Source: Agaricicola taiwanensis
GTDB taxonomy: Bacteria; Pseudomonadota; Alphaproteobacteria; Rhizobiales; Methylopilaceae
Assembly (NCBI RefSeq): GCF_014635245.1
Contig: NZ_BMCP01000002.1
Span: forward strand, 496,001-560,000
DNA: 64,000 nucleotides
Direction: 5' to 3'
The position numbers and the translations under genes are program-made. This document shows positions 13,184-23,197 of this stretch, piece by piece (position 1 is the stretch's first letter; every line of letters begins with the position of its first letter). Below the pieces are notes generated by a model. It did no database searches, had not been told where the DNA came from, and worked only from the letters and a program-made list of their open reading frames with translations.

Positions 13184-15514
13184 TCAGGCCGGCTCGACGA
13201 AGCTGTCGAGGATGTGTTTCTGTCCGGCCTTGTCGAAATCGACCGTCAGCTTGTTGCCTTCCACCATGGCCACATGTCCATAGCCGAATTTCTGGTGGAA
13301 GATGCGAGTGCCGACGGGATAGGCGCTGGTGCCGGTGGATTTTGCCACCAGTTCGCCCTCGATAACTCTTGGTCCGCGGCGGAAGGTCTCTGCCTGAGGG
13401 GCCGCGCGATTGGCCTGCGCGCGTTGCCAGCCGGGGGTCGCGTAGCTCGACGAGAAGGGCGCCAGCCCATCGAAGCGGCTGCGGCCATAGGATGAGGAGA
13501 AGGTGGCCGGTGCCTCCAACACGTCCACATGCTCCTCCGGCAGTTCGTCCAAGAAGCGGGAGGGGATCGACGTCTGCCACATGCCGTGGATGCGGCGGTT
13601 GGACGCGAAGGAAATCTTGGCGCGTTTCCTGGCACGTGTGATGCCGACATAGGCGAGGCGGCGCTCTTCCTCCAGGCCCGCCCGGCCGCTTTCATCCAGA
13701 GAGCGCTGGTGCGGAAACAGGCCTTCCTCCCAGCCGGAAAGGAACACTGTATCGAATTCCAGACCCTTGGCGGCGTGCAGGGTCATGATCGTCACCGCAT
13801 CCGAGCCGGCGCCGCCCTCGGTGTCCATCACCAGCGACACATGCTCCAGGAAGCCGGCCATATTCTCAAAGCCGTCCATGGACCGGACCAGCTCTTTCAG
13901 GTTCTCAAGCCTGCCGGCGGCATCGGCCGACCGATCCCGCTTCCACATCTCGGTATAGCCGCTCTCATCGAGGATGATTTCGGCAAGTTCGGTGTGGGTG
14001 ATCTGGTCGAGCCTAGCCGACCAGCGCGCAAAATGATCCAGCACATCCTTCAACGCCGCGCGGGGTTTGGGCTTGAGTTCGCCGCTGTCGACCGCGATGT
14101 GCGCCGCTGCCATGAGCGGTATCTTCTGCGCCCGGGCGATGGCATGGCACAGCGCGATGCTCGCATCGCCAAGGCCGCGTTTCGGGGTGTTGACGATCCG
14201 CTCAAAGGCTAGGTCGTCCGCTGGGCTTACGACGCAGCGAAAATAGGCGAGGGCGTCCCGAATTTCGGCGCGCTCGTAGAAGCGCGGGCCGCCAATGACG
14301 CGGTAGTTCAGGCCTACCGTGACGAAGCGATCCTCGAACTCGCGCATCTGGAACGAGGCCCGCACCAGGATCGCGATGTCGTTGAGCGCATGTCCCTTGT
14401 TTTGCAGGCTTTCGATCTCGTCGGCGATGGTGCGCGCCTCCTCGCCGCTGTCCCAGGCGCCGTTGACGGTCACCTTCTCGCCGATGTCGCCCTGTGGTTG
14501 AAGGGTCTTACCAAGTCGCCCCTCGTTGTGGGCGATCAGATGGGATGCGGAGGCGAGAATGTGCCCGTCGGAGCGGTAATTGCGCTCCAGGCGGATCACC
14601 GTTGCGCCGGGAAAATCCTTTTCAAAGCGCAGGATGTTGTCCACCTCGGCGCCGCGCCAGCCGTAGATCGACTGATCGTCGTCACCCACGCAGCAGATGT
14701 TGTGCGATCCCTGCGCAAGCAACCGAAGCCAGAGATATTGCGCGACGTTGGTGTCCTGATACTCGTCCACCAGGATGTAGCGGAAGCGGCGGTGGTAATC
14801 GGCCAAGATATCGGGATTTTCGCGGAAGATGCGGATCGGCTCCAGCAACAGGTCGCCAAAATCCGTGGCATTGAGGATCTTCAGGCGCTCCTGATAGAGG
14901 GCGTAAAGATCGGGGCCGCGGCCGTTGGCGAACAGGCCGGCATCGGCTGCCGAGACCTTGTCGGGGCCGATAGCCCGATTCTTCCAGCCATCGATGAGAT
15001 GGGCGAGCTGGCGGGCGGGCCAGCGCTTCTCATCGATATTTTCCGCCTGCAGAACCTGCTTCAGCAGCCGGATCTGATCGTCGGTGTCGAGGATGGTGAA
15101 ACCGGACTTGAGGCCGGCAAGCTCGGCATGGCGGCGGAGAATCTTGGTGCCGATGGAGTGAAAGGTGCCGAGCCACGGCATGCCTTCCGCAACACCTCCT
15201 ACGAGTGCTGCGATACGCTCCTTCATCTCGCGCGCGGCCTTGTTGGTGAAGGTCACCGCCAGGATCTGCGAAGGATGCGCCTTGCCCGTCGCCAGGATGT
15301 GGGCGATGCGGGTCGTCAGGGCGCGTGTCTTGCCCGTCCCTGCGCCGGCAAGCACTAGCACTGGCCCATCCAATGTCTCTACAGCGTGACGCTGCTCGGG
15401 ATTGAGGCCTTCCAGATAGGCGGCGGCAGGACGTGCGCCCATGGCACGAGCCGCGATGCCGCCGGGTCTGATGGCCGGGGCGGGGGCAGGGGGCGTGCGG
15501 GCGGAATCGGTCAC
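13184..15514 (-). CDS. uvrD: UvrD/PcrA-type ATP-dependent DNA helicase
   Basis: This is a superfamily 1A 3'-5' helicase of nucleotide excision and mismatch repair. Motifs in order are Walker A GAGTGKTRALTTRI near residue 55, motif Ia ILAVTFTNKAAREM, motif II YILVDEYQDTN, motif III VGDDDQSIYGWRGA, motif IV VIRLERNYRS, motif V IMTLHAAKGLEFD and motif VI RLAYVGITRARKR. At 776 residues with a divergent C-terminal Tudor-like tail (VGTRIFHQKFGYGHVAMVEG) it has full PcrA/UvrD architecture. The first codon is GTG. UvrD and PcrA cannot be separated by eye. Confidence 0.93.
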   Translation of the reverse strand: MTDSARTPPAPAPAIRPGGIAARAMGARPAAAYLEGLNPEQRHAVETLDGPVLVLAGAGTGKTRALTTRIAHILATGKAHPSQILAVTFTNKAAREMKERIAALVGGVAEGMPWLGTFHSIGTKILRRHAELAGLKSGFTILDTDDQIRLLKQVLQAENIDEKRWPARQLAHLIDGWKNRAIGPDKVSAADAGLFANGRGPDLYALYQERLKILNATDFGDLLLEPIRIFRENPDILADYHRRFRYILVDEYQDTNVAQYLWLRLLAQGSHNICCVGDDDQSIYGWRGAEVDNILRFEKDFPGATVIRLERNYRSDGHILASASHLIAHNEGRLGKTLQPQGDIGEKVTVNGAWDSGEEARTIADEIESLQNKGHALNDIAILVRASFQMREFEDRFVTVGLNYRVIGGPRFYERAEIRDALAYFRCVVSPADDLAFERIVNTPKRGLGDASIALCHAIARAQKIPLMAAAHIAVDSGELKPKPRAALKDVLDHFARWSARLDQITHTELAEIILDESGYTEMWKRDRSADAAGRLENLKELVRSMDGFENMAGFLEHVSLVMDTEGGAGSDAVTIMTLHAAKGLEFDTVFLSGWEEGLFPHQRSLDESGRAGLEEERRLAYVGITRARKRAKISFASNRRIHGMWQTSIPSRFLDELPEEHVDVLEAPATFSSSYGRSRFDGLAPFSSSYATPGWQRAQANRAAPQAETFRRGPRVIEGELVAKSTGTSAYPVGTRIFHQKFGYGHVAMVEGNKLTVDFDKAGQKHILDSFVEPA

Positions 15515-15735
15515 GGCAGGGTCCTTGGGAGCATTAGGCCGATATAATGAATCGGTGGCGTGATTGCATCATGTCAGGACGCCACAATGCCAGCGTGTTC
15601 TTTGTTCGTTCTGTCATGGCAGGCGCGGTAAGCCAAGATGCAAGCGCCGAATTGCGCCGCTTGGCGCGAAAAAGGCATGCATCATCTTCGTGTTGATGAT
15701 AATCGCGCCGCAACACGTCAAGGCACGGGGATCTC

Positions 15736-17238
15736 GTGGCGCAGAGCACCATCGACAAGGACTTGAAGAAGGTCGTTCATCTCGAACAGGCGACTTACAG
15801 TCTATCGCGCTCCCTTGCTGTGCCTGGCCTCACGGCAATGTTCTTCGTCGTCGTGCTGCTGCTGGCCAGCCTCTATGTGACGGAAGGCCCGCTGGGGTGG
15901 GCCGTGATCGCTGCCGCCGTCATAGGCGGCTACATGGCGCTGTCAATCGGTGCCAATGATGTGGCGAACAACATGGGCCCCGCCGTGGGCAGCCGGGCCC
16001 TCACGCTGGGCGGCGCCATCGTCATAGCTGCTATTTGCGAAGCAGCCGGCGCTATGCTGGCCGGTGGGGACGTGGTGTCAACCATCTCCAGCGATCTGAT
16101 CCATCCCGATAGCCCGCTGTCATCGGAGCAGTTCATCATCCTGATGATGGCGGCATTGCTCGCTTCCGCCATGTGGATACATGTCGCCACCATTCTGGGT
16201 GCGCCGGTTTCAACCACGCACGCCATCGTGGGCGCTGTCGTCGGATCGGCAATTGCGGCTGCGGGCGCGCATGTGGTCGACTGGCACATCATTGCGCGGA
16301 TCACGGCCAGCTGGCTGATCTCTCCGGTCGTGGGGGGCATTTTTGCTGCGGCTCTTCTGGGCTTCGTGAAATGGTCGATCCTGTTTCAGCCGGATCGTGT
16401 CGCCGCGGCGCGCCGGTGGGTGCCGGTTTTGATCGCGCTCATGCTTGGCGTTTTCGCGATGTACATGGCCAGCAAGGGCGTTCAGCGCATCACGTCGGTG
16501 CCGACACCCTGGGTAATCGCGCTGGGTGCTGGCTTCGCCGCGGGAGGCTACATCCTGTGCCGGCCATGGGTGCGGCGGCGCTCGGAAGGCATGGAGAACC
16601 GTCGCAAGCAGATCGCGACCCTGTTCTCGATCCCTCTCATTTTCGCGGCGGCCCTGCTGTCTTTCGCCCACGGCGCAAACGACGTTGCCAATGCTGTCGG
16701 TCCTTTGGCGGCCATCGTTGCGACGGTCGCTGGCGGCTCGACTGAGGCAGGCGTGGTCGAACTGCCGTTGTGGGTGCTGGCCATCGGCGCCGCCGGCATT
16801 TCCATCGGGCTTTCGCTTTTCGGGCCACGCCTAATCCGCACGGTGGGCGAAAAGATCACCAAGATGGACCCGATCCGAGCTTATTGCGTGGCTCTGTCCG
16901 CGGCGGTCACCGTGCTGTTTGCATCAGCTCTCGGTTTGCCAGTGTCCTCCACACACATCGCTGTCGGGGCGATCTTCGGTGTGGGATTTCTGCGCGAGCG
17001 GCTGACCAACAAGGGCGTGCGCAATCCGGCGGTGCAGCCTCGCAGCCTGTTTCTCGAGCCGTCGAAACTGAACAAGACACCGGAAGATGCAATTCGCAAT
17101 CAGCTGAAGCGCGAACGTCGCCGTCTTGTCCGGCGGCAACATCTCATCGGTATCGTGGCAGCCTGGGTTATCACGGTGCCGGCGTCCGCCGCTCTAGCGG
17201 CGGTGCTCTACACCGTGATGGGTGCGCTGGCGCTTTAG
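15736..17238 (+). CDS. pit: PiT family inorganic phosphate permease
   Basis: This is a low-affinity phosphate symporter of the inner membrane. The two inverted PiT signatures are clear: IGANDVANNMGPAVGS in the N-terminal half and HGANDVANAVGPLAA in the C-terminal half. About 10-12 hydrophobic helices are visible. The N-terminus carries an extra amphipathic segment (TIDKDLKKVVHLEQATYS), as in alphaproteobacterial PiT proteins. The start is GTG. The gene overlaps the convergent NUDIX gene by 4 bases. Confidence 0.92.
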   Translation: MAQSTIDKDLKKVVHLEQATYSLSRSLAVPGLTAMFFVVVLLLASLYVTEGPLGWAVIAAAVIGGYMALSIGANDVANNMGPAVGSRALTLGGAIVIAAICEAAGAMLAGGDVVSTISSDLIHPDSPLSSEQFIILMMAALLASAMWIHVATILGAPVSTTHAIVGAVVGSAIAAAGAHVVDWHIIARITASWLISPVVGGIFAAALLGFVKWSILFQPDRVAAARRWVPVLIALMLGVFAMYMASKGVQRITSVPTPWVIALGAGFAAGGYILCRPWVRRRSEGMENRRKQIATLFSIPLIFAAALLSFAHGANDVANAVGPLAAIVATVAGGSTEAGVVELPLWVLAIGAAGISIGLSLFGPRLIRTVGEKITKMDPIRAYCVALSAAVTVLFASALGLPVSSTHIAVGAIFGVGFLRERLTNKGVRNPAVQPRSLFLEPSKLNKTPEDAIRNQLKRERRRLVRRQHLIGIVAAWVITVPASAALAAVLYTVMGALAL

Positions 17239-17684
17239 CTGCGCGCCAATCGCTCGCGGGCGTCGAGCCGTTCGATGATCTCGACCAATTGGGTGTCGGA
17301 CAGAAGGCGCTTGGCGTCCGACATGACGACCCAATGTCTGTGTCGCTGGCCGTCCTCGGGCCAGGAGGTAAGCTGTTCCGTCAGACGCAGCGGATAAAGA
17401 TCGACCTCCAGGCGCTGCCGCCGCATTTCGCGTGCTTTGATCGTGCTGTAGGTGCCGATAGGCGTCTCCTCGACGATGCCGCGGACACCAGCTTCTTCGA
17501 AGGCCTCCTGGGCCGCCGAATCCCAAGCGGTCATGCCTGGTATGATGGAGCCTTTGGGGAAGATCCAACGGCCTGTCCGGCGCGATGTTATGATGAGGAA
17601 TACCGTCTGACTATCGACGGTTGTGAAGGGAATCGCCCCGACCTGTCTTTGGTCACCCTGTGCCAGAGGCGGCACCGGGCTCAT
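17235..17684 (-). CDS. NUDIX hydrolase
   Basis: The NUDIX box is GSIIPGMTAWDSAAQEAFEE plus AGV, matching Gx5Ex7REUxEExGU except at the first Glu position (here Met-Thr). The fold around it (QVGAIPFTT, LIITSRRTGRWIFPKG) resembles diphosphoinositol-polyphosphate or diadenosine-polyphosphate hydrolases. The substrate is not predictable. The start is uncertain: ATG at 17684 (MSPVPPLAQ) is the most conservative, with 17774 and 17819 in frame upstream. None has a strong ribosome site. The frame stays open to 17963, where it would overlap the divergent oxidase gene. Confidence 0.82.
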   Translation of the reverse strand: MSPVPPLAQGDQRQVGAIPFTTVDSQTVFLIITSRRTGRWIFPKGSIIPGMTAWDSAAQEAFEEAGVRGIVEETPIGTYSTIKAREMRRQRLEVDLYPLRLTEQLTSWPEDGQRHRHWVVMSDAKRLLSDTQLVEIIERLDARERLARS

Positions 17685-17898
17685 GCGGTCACGCAGGTTC
17701 GTCAGGAAACGCGCGAAGCTCAAGGTCGAATTCCCATCGCAGTCAGGAGGGAGGGAGCTGGCACCACCAGCCATCGCTGAGAGGTGAGGATAATCGCAAA
17801 GTTGCGGAATTGAATGCATGATCGGAGGCAAACGAGAGGTCTTCCACAGAACGCCCCATAAAGTGGTAGCGGGCCTAACAGCGGGGAGTGACAGTTCC

Positions 17899-19305
17899 AT
17901 GACAGCAACGCCTGCCCAGCGACCTTCGGCTGCTGCCGTCAACAAGGCTATCAACAGCCTCAAGGAATACTTCGGATCGCGCCTGTCGACCGCCGAGGCC
18001 GTGCGCCATCAATATGCCCATACGTTGACGTGGCTGCCTACCCAGCCCGCTGATGCGGTGGTCTTTGCCGAGACGACCGACGAGGTGGCCAAAGTGGTGA
18101 GCGCATGTGCCGAGCATCGCGTGCCAGTCATAGCGTTCGGCACGGGAACCTCGCTCGAGGGCCATGTGAATGCACCCCTGGGCGGCGTCACCATTTGTCT
18201 CAGGGATATGAAGCGCATCGTTTCGCTCCATGCCGAGGACCTCGACGCAACCGTGGAGGCGGGCGTCACCCGCACCGAGCTCAACGCGCATCTGCGCGAC
18301 ACGGGGCTGTTCTTTCCCATCGATCCCGGGGCAGATGCCTCGCTTGGCGGCATGGCCGCGACGCGGGCTTCCGGCACCAATGCCGTCCGCTATGGCACTA
18401 TGAAGGACAATGTCCTTGCGCTGACGGTGGTGCTGGCAAATGGGGAAGTGATCCACACCGGCACCCGCGCCCGCAAGTCCTCCGCCGGATACGACCTCAC
18501 GCGTCTTCTCGTCGGATCAGAGGGAACGCTCGGCATCATCACGGAACTGACGGTGCGACTGGCCGGTATTCCGGAAGCGATATCAGGCGGCATCTGCCCT
18601 TTCGCTTCCGTCGCTTCGGCCTGCGAGGCCGTGATGATGACCATTCAGATGGGCATTCCCATTGCTCGCATCGAGCTTCTTGATGAGGTGCAGGTCCGCG
18701 CCTGCAACAATTATTCAAAGCTCGGCCTGCCGGAGACACCAACGCTTTTCGTCGAGTTCCACGGCTCCACCGCCGGCGTTGCCGAACAAGCCGAGGCCTT
18801 CGGCGCCATCGCGGGCGAATTCGGCGGAGGTCCCTTCCGCTGGACCACACATCCGGAGGAGCGCGGCGCTCTGTGGCAAGCGCGGCATGATGCATTCTGG
18901 GCCGCTCAGTCGCTTCGCCCCGGAGCCAGAGCGTTCTCCACCGACGTCTGCGTGCCGATCTCACGTCTCGCCGAATGCGTAGCCGAGACCAAGGCCGACA
19001 TCGAAGCCTCGGGTGTGATCGCAACCGTCGTGGGCCATGTCGGCGATGGCAATTTCCACACACTGCCGCTGGTCGATATGGATGATCCCGGTGATATCGC
19101 ACGCGTCGAAGCGTTCATCGGGCGTCTCACGGAGCGCGCCCTCGCCATGGGCGGCACCTGTTCCGGTGAACACGGCGTGGGACAGGGCAAAATGGCCTAT
19201 CTTCCCAAGGAGCATGACGCCGGGGCGCTGGACGCCATGCGCGCCATCAAGCGGGCGCTCGATCCTCACAACATCATGAACCCGGGAAAGCTTGTCGCAA
19301 TCTAG
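17899..19305 (+). CDS. FAD-linked 2-hydroxyacid dehydrogenase (D-lactate dehydrogenase/GlcD type)
   Basis: This flavoenzyme oxidises a D-2-hydroxyacid, probably D-lactate or glycolate, and passes electrons to cytochrome c or quinone. An N-terminal PCMH FAD domain (VPVIAFGTGTSLEGHVNAP, DPGADASLGGMAATRASGTN) is followed by the FAD-oxidase C-terminal domain ending in GGTCSGEHGVGQGKMAYLPK. The 468 residues match cytochrome-type D-lactate dehydrogenases. The ATG at 17899 is chosen for its GGGGAG about 12 bases upstream; the frame is open to 17818. No glcE or glcF partner is adjacent, favouring the single-subunit Dld type. Confidence 0.85.
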   Translation: MTATPAQRPSAAAVNKAINSLKEYFGSRLSTAEAVRHQYAHTLTWLPTQPADAVVFAETTDEVAKVVSACAEHRVPVIAFGTGTSLEGHVNAPLGGVTICLRDMKRIVSLHAEDLDATVEAGVTRTELNAHLRDTGLFFPIDPGADASLGGMAATRASGTNAVRYGTMKDNVLALTVVLANGEVIHTGTRARKSSAGYDLTRLLVGSEGTLGIITELTVRLAGIPEAISGGICPFASVASACEAVMMTIQMGIPIARIELLDEVQVRACNNYSKLGLPETPTLFVEFHGSTAGVAEQAEAFGAIAGEFGGGPFRWTTHPEERGALWQARHDAFWAAQSLRPGARAFSTDVCVPISRLAECVAETKADIEASGVIATVVGHVGDGNFHTLPLVDMDDPGDIARVEAFIGRLTERALAMGGTCSGEHGVGQGKMAYLPKEHDAGALDAMRAIKRALDPHNIMNPGKLVAI

Positions 19306-19376
19306 CCCGTGTGACGGCATAAAGGGAGTTCAGGCGCATCGGGCGCCGTACCCTTTTGGTAGGACGCGCAGGTTTC

Positions 19377-22300
19377 GTGAATACGATTCTGACGACCATA
19401 GCGGCGGCATTGGTTCTGGCACTGGGTGCCGCGCTGATCGGACCTTACTTCGTCGACTGGACGGCCTATCGCGCGGAATTCGAAGCGCGGGCGAGCCAGA
19501 TTGTGGGGACGCCGGTGCACGTGCGCGGGTCGGTGGAGGCACGGCTTCTTCCCCATCCCTCCATCAGTTTCAACGACGTTGAAATGGGCGCTCCGGGAGA
19601 GAAGGCGCGGCTGGAGGCGACATCCTTTTCGCTGAGGCTTTTCCCCGCTCCCTTGTTGAGAGGGGAAGTGCATGTCCGCGACGTCGATGTGGTGGCGCCC
19701 CGCCTGACGGTCGAGATCGGGCCGGACGGCGAGCTCGCGCTGCCACTGGAAGCCAACTCCCTCCAGCTGGTCGATCCGGCGAAGGTCACTCTGGAGCGGA
19801 TCGGTATCACGCAGGGCGTGCTGGTGGTTCTGGATCCGGAAACGGGCCGGTCTGAAAAAATCACAGGTATCCTTGGGCAGGGCAGCGCCAGTTCGCTGAT
19901 GGGTCCCTTCAAGTTCGAAGGCCGCGGAATCCGCGGCAGCAAGGCTTATGATCTGAAGCTCGCGACCGGTCGTTTCGCCGGCGAGCGGATGCAGACCCGC
20001 CTTGAGCTCACCTCCGATACGCCGGCACGTGATCTTCTGCTCGATGGTTTTCTGAGCTTCTCCGGCCTCAGGCCCTCATTCCAGGGGCGGGCTGTGCTGA
20101 CGCGCGCAGCGACCGATACTACTATAGAGAGCTGGCGCATTGAGGGGCGTCTTGTCGCCGATCCCCGTACTGTCCGCATTGACGACTTCAGTCTTCAGCT
20201 TGGTCCCGATGATCGGGCATTGCGTCTGGAAGGCTTCGGCGATCTGGCGCTTGGCGCGCGGCCGCAAGGCAAGGTCACGCTGTCCGCCCGGCAGCTGGAT
20301 GTTGATCGCCTGCTGGGCCCCGGCGATCAGCCGCGCACCCCGCGCCAGTCCCTGGAGATGCTGCTTTCCCGGTTGGAGCGTCCGGCTTCAGGAATGCCGC
20401 TGGCGGTTGAGCTGAAAACCGACGGCCTTCTTATAAGCCAGGAGCTCATTCAAAACGTCGATCTGGCATTTGAAACCGCCGGCGGAGACGGCTCGGCCAT
20501 CGCGGTTCGCAAGGCCCAGGCTCGGTTTCCCGGTGGTGCGCGTGCGGCGGTCGCCGGACGGCTCGCCATGGGTCCTGGCGGGCCAACGTTCAAAGGCCGC
20601 GCCGAGACTGACGTTCGGGACTGGCCGCAACTGGCGCGCTGGCTTGGCGGTACCGATCGGCTTCCCGGTATCAGTACAATCTCCTTTCTGGGCGACGTCG
20701 AAGCCTCCGCATCGCGCGTGGAGCTGTCTCAGGCCACACTTTCGCTCGACGGCGAAACGGCGGAGGGGCGCGTGGTCTGGGAGCGCAAGGGTGGGGCGGC
20801 GTCACTTGCGGCCGCTGTCACAGCAGAACGCCTCGATCTCGATGCCATCGATCTTCCCGGACTTTCCCGATCGATAGAGGTCGCCTCAGCCGTGGATCTT
20901 GCCCTCGACGCGAAGGCAATACGCTACGCCGGGCTCGATGCGCGCGGCGTTTCGATCAATCTGGTGACCCACGGTAGGGATTTGACGGTGCGCCGCTTCG
21001 CACTCGACGATGTCGGCGGCGCAAAGGTCGATGTCTCCGGCGACCTGGAGATCCGCTCGGGCGCGGTGAGTGGCATGTTGAGCGGCCGGATCTCGGCCCG
21101 CGAGCTTGACGGCATCGCTGCCCTCCTGCGCAAAAGCCCTCTTCCGGATGCCGTCGCGGAGGGATTTGCGGATCGTGCCGCCGTTCTGGCGCCCATGGAC
21201 GCCGAAGTCGTTTTCGGAGCTGATCCTGAGAAGGCCGGAGGCGTGCTGCTGCGCGCCAAGGGCACTGCGGGAGGGTCGGTTGTTGACGCTCAGTTAAAGC
21301 TGGATGCGCCGGCGGCCGATGCCACCATTGAGGCCCGCGCGAGTGTGAATGCGGCCGAGGCGAACCGATTGCTGCAGCAGCTGGGATTTCCGGTGGTCTC
21401 CTTGGAGAGCGGCGGTCCGGGAAGATTGGTGCTGGGAGCCCGCGGGCTCCTGGCGAAAGCGGTGGCGACGCGGCTTGAGGTCGATATGCTGGAGACGGAC
21501 CTGGACGCCCATGGCGATCTCGCATTCGCCGGCGGCGAGCTGAAAGGTGTCTTGCAGACCTCGCTGGCCAGCGCCGACATCTCGCGTCTGATGTCGCGCT
21601 TCGGGCGTCTCCCGCCGGTGACGCTGGATTCCTTGCCGATCGCGCTCGAGGCGCGGCTTGATCTCAGCAAGGACCGCATGGCTTTTTCGGATATCGAGGG
21701 CATGGTGGATGGCCGTGCGGTGGCGGGCCGTCTCGCCTTTGCCGGCGGTGGTTGGCGCACCGTGTCCGGGGCGCTGCAACTGGCGCGTCTTGATCTGTCC
21801 GAAGCCATGGCGATGGGACTTGGTCCATTGGCTTTCGATGGTCCCGCCCGGGAAGCTCCGTGGCCCAGCGGGCCCGTGGCACCTGGTCCTTTTGACGGTT
21901 TCACCGGGCAAATCGGCCTGTCGCTGGAGGAGGTCGGGCTGCCGATGGTGCCCTCCCTGCGCGCGGCGAAGGCCACTCTGGTGCTTGCGCCGCGTGAAGC
22001 GCGCTTTGATCAGGTCAGCGGTGAGATCGCCGGCGGCCGTCTTGAGGCGGCACTCGGGCTGTCGCTGCTCGACGAAGGCATGACATTGAAAACGACGATC
22101 AATGTCACCAACGCCGATCTAAGCGCGGTGCTGTGGCAGGGGGCTGATGGAAAGGCTGCCGTCGTGGGTCAGGGCAATCTCTCGATGGACGTCCAGGGTT
22201 CCGGCCCCACGATTGCCGAAGCGGTAGGGGGGCTGAGTGGAGGGGGCTCACTGACCTTAAGGGATGTCACCATCGCAGGTCTCGATCCGACGGCCTTCAG

Positions 22301-22979
22301 CCGCATTCGAACCGCGGCGGAACAGGGCCTCGATCTTGCGCCCGCCAGTATCGCCAAAGCCTTCTCGGCGGAGGCTGCTAAGGATGATCTCACCATCACC
22401 GAGGCGACCGGTGCCTTTTCCGTTGCAGGGGGAACGGTGCGGCTATCCAATATGGCTGTCGACGCGCCGGCGGCGACCATATCGGCCCTTGCCACCCTCG
22501 ATCTTGCACGGCTTCACCTGCAGAGCACCATCGGCGTCGGCCCACAGACCATGGACGAGATCGAACCATCGGCTCTGCCGCGTGTCTCCCTCAACTTCAC
22601 GGGGCGCCTGACCGAACCCCGCCGGGAGGTGGATGTGACCGGTTTGAGCAGCTTCTTGACCGGGGAAGCAATCGAGCGGGAAGTCAAACGTATCCACGAG
22701 CTTGAGGATGCCGCGCATGAGCGAGCACGCCTGCGCCGTGAAATGGATGCTCGGGACCAGCAGCGCCGGGCGGAAGAGGAAAGACGCCGCGCCGCCGCGC
22801 GAAGAGCTGAGCAGGAGCGGATGGCCCGACAGGCCCCGGCGCTGCCGCCGCCGCTTGAGATCGGACCGCCGCCCGGTGCACGCGCGCCTGTTGATCCTTT
22901 CAGCATCACGCCGTCTGAAGGGCAGGGGCCGCTGATCCTTTCGCCGCAGATCCAGCCGCGGGACTTGCCCTTGCGGTAA
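19377..22979 (+). CDS. AsmA-like envelope protein with C-terminal coiled coil
   Basis: This is a large protein (1200 residues) of the AsmA superfamily, whose members span the periplasm and are linked to lipid transport and outer-membrane biogenesis. An N-terminal anchor helix (TILTTIAAALVLALGAALIG) is followed by the AsmA opening PYFVDWTAYRAEFEARASQ and VRGSVEARLLPHPSI. A long beta-rich repetitive body follows, then the AsmA C-terminal block near 900-1080. The last roughly 150 residues hold a strongly charged Arg/Glu helix (EDAAHERARLRREMDARDQQ) and a Pro-rich tail. GTG at 19377 is used; an in-frame TTG at 19356 is the alternative. Confidence 0.85.
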   Translation: MNTILTTIAAALVLALGAALIGPYFVDWTAYRAEFEARASQIVGTPVHVRGSVEARLLPHPSISFNDVEMGAPGEKARLEATSFSLRLFPAPLLRGEVHVRDVDVVAPRLTVEIGPDGELALPLEANSLQLVDPAKVTLERIGITQGVLVVLDPETGRSEKITGILGQGSASSLMGPFKFEGRGIRGSKAYDLKLATGRFAGERMQTRLELTSDTPARDLLLDGFLSFSGLRPSFQGRAVLTRAATDTTIESWRIEGRLVADPRTVRIDDFSLQLGPDDRALRLEGFGDLALGARPQGKVTLSARQLDVDRLLGPGDQPRTPRQSLEMLLSRLERPASGMPLAVELKTDGLLISQELIQNVDLAFETAGGDGSAIAVRKAQARFPGGARAAVAGRLAMGPGGPTFKGRAETDVRDWPQLARWLGGTDRLPGISTISFLGDVEASASRVELSQATLSLDGETAEGRVVWERKGGAASLAAAVTAERLDLDAIDLPGLSRSIEVASAVDLALDAKAIRYAGLDARGVSINLVTHGRDLTVRRFALDDVGGAKVDVSGDLEIRSGAVSGMLSGRISARELDGIAALLRKSPLPDAVAEGFADRAAVLAPMDAEVVFGADPEKAGGVLLRAKGTAGGSVVDAQLKLDAPAADATIEARASVNAAEANRLLQQLGFPVVSLESGGPGRLVLGARGLLAKAVATRLEVDMLETDLDAHGDLAFAGGELKGVLQTSLASADISRLMSRFGRLPPVTLDSLPIALEARLDLSKDRMAFSDIEGMVDGRAVAGRLAFAGGGWRTVSGALQLARLDLSEAMAMGLGPLAFDGPAREAPWPSGPVAPGPFDGFTGQIGLSLEEVGLPMVPSLRAAKATLVLAPREARFDQVSGEIAGGRLEAALGLSLLDEGMTLKTTINVTNADLSAVLWQGADGKAAVVGQGNLSMDVQGSGPTIAEAVGGLSGGGSLTLRDVTIAGLDPTAFSRIRTAAEQGLDLAPASIAKAFSAEAAKDDLTITEATGAFSVAGGTVRLSNMAVDAPAATISALATLDLARLHLQSTIGVGPQTMDEIEPSALPRVSLNFTGRLTEPRREVDVTGLSSFLTGEAIEREVKRIHELEDAAHERARLRREMDARDQQRRAEEERRRAAARRAEQERMARQAPALPPPLEIGPPPGARAPVDPFSITPSEGQGPLILSPQIQPRDLPLR

Positions 22980-22981
22980 GC

Positions 22982-23197
22982 CTAGGGATGGCGGTAGTGC
23001 GCCAATACGCGCAGCCGGATAGCCGACGACAGGTTGGTGCCGCCGCGCGAGGAATCGATCTCGGCGATCAGCGCCCGCAGCGTCTTGCCCTCGATCGCCG
23101 CGATATCCTTGAGTGCGGCCCAGAACGCATCTTCCAGACTGATGGAGGTGCGGTGACCCGCGATTTCGATGGACCGCTTGACGATCGTGCCTGTCAC
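22982..23197 (-). CDS. Ribbon-helix-helix domain protein
   Basis: This 71-residue protein contains a ribbon-helix-helix fold: the strand VKRSIEIAGHRTSISLE followed by DAFWAALKDIAAIEGKTLRALIAEI and a short third segment (NLSSAIRLRVLAHY). It resembles the Pfam Ribbon_helix_4 family of alphaproteobacteria. Such proteins usually bind DNA as dimers, but no target is known. Its start overlaps the stop of the DUF4169 gene (22 to 23.2 kb pair, 4-base overlap), so the two are translationally coupled. It is not obviously paired with a toxin. Confidence 0.8.
   Translation of the reverse strand: MTGTIVKRSIEIAGHRTSISLEDAFWAALKDIAAIEGKTLRALIAEIDSSRGGTNLSSAIRLRVLAHYRHP

Noticed and set aside
15610..15640. 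Possible Pho box upstream of the PiT phosphate permease
   Set aside because: One half-site CTGTCAT is present, but no second half at the 11-base spacing, so it is not supported.
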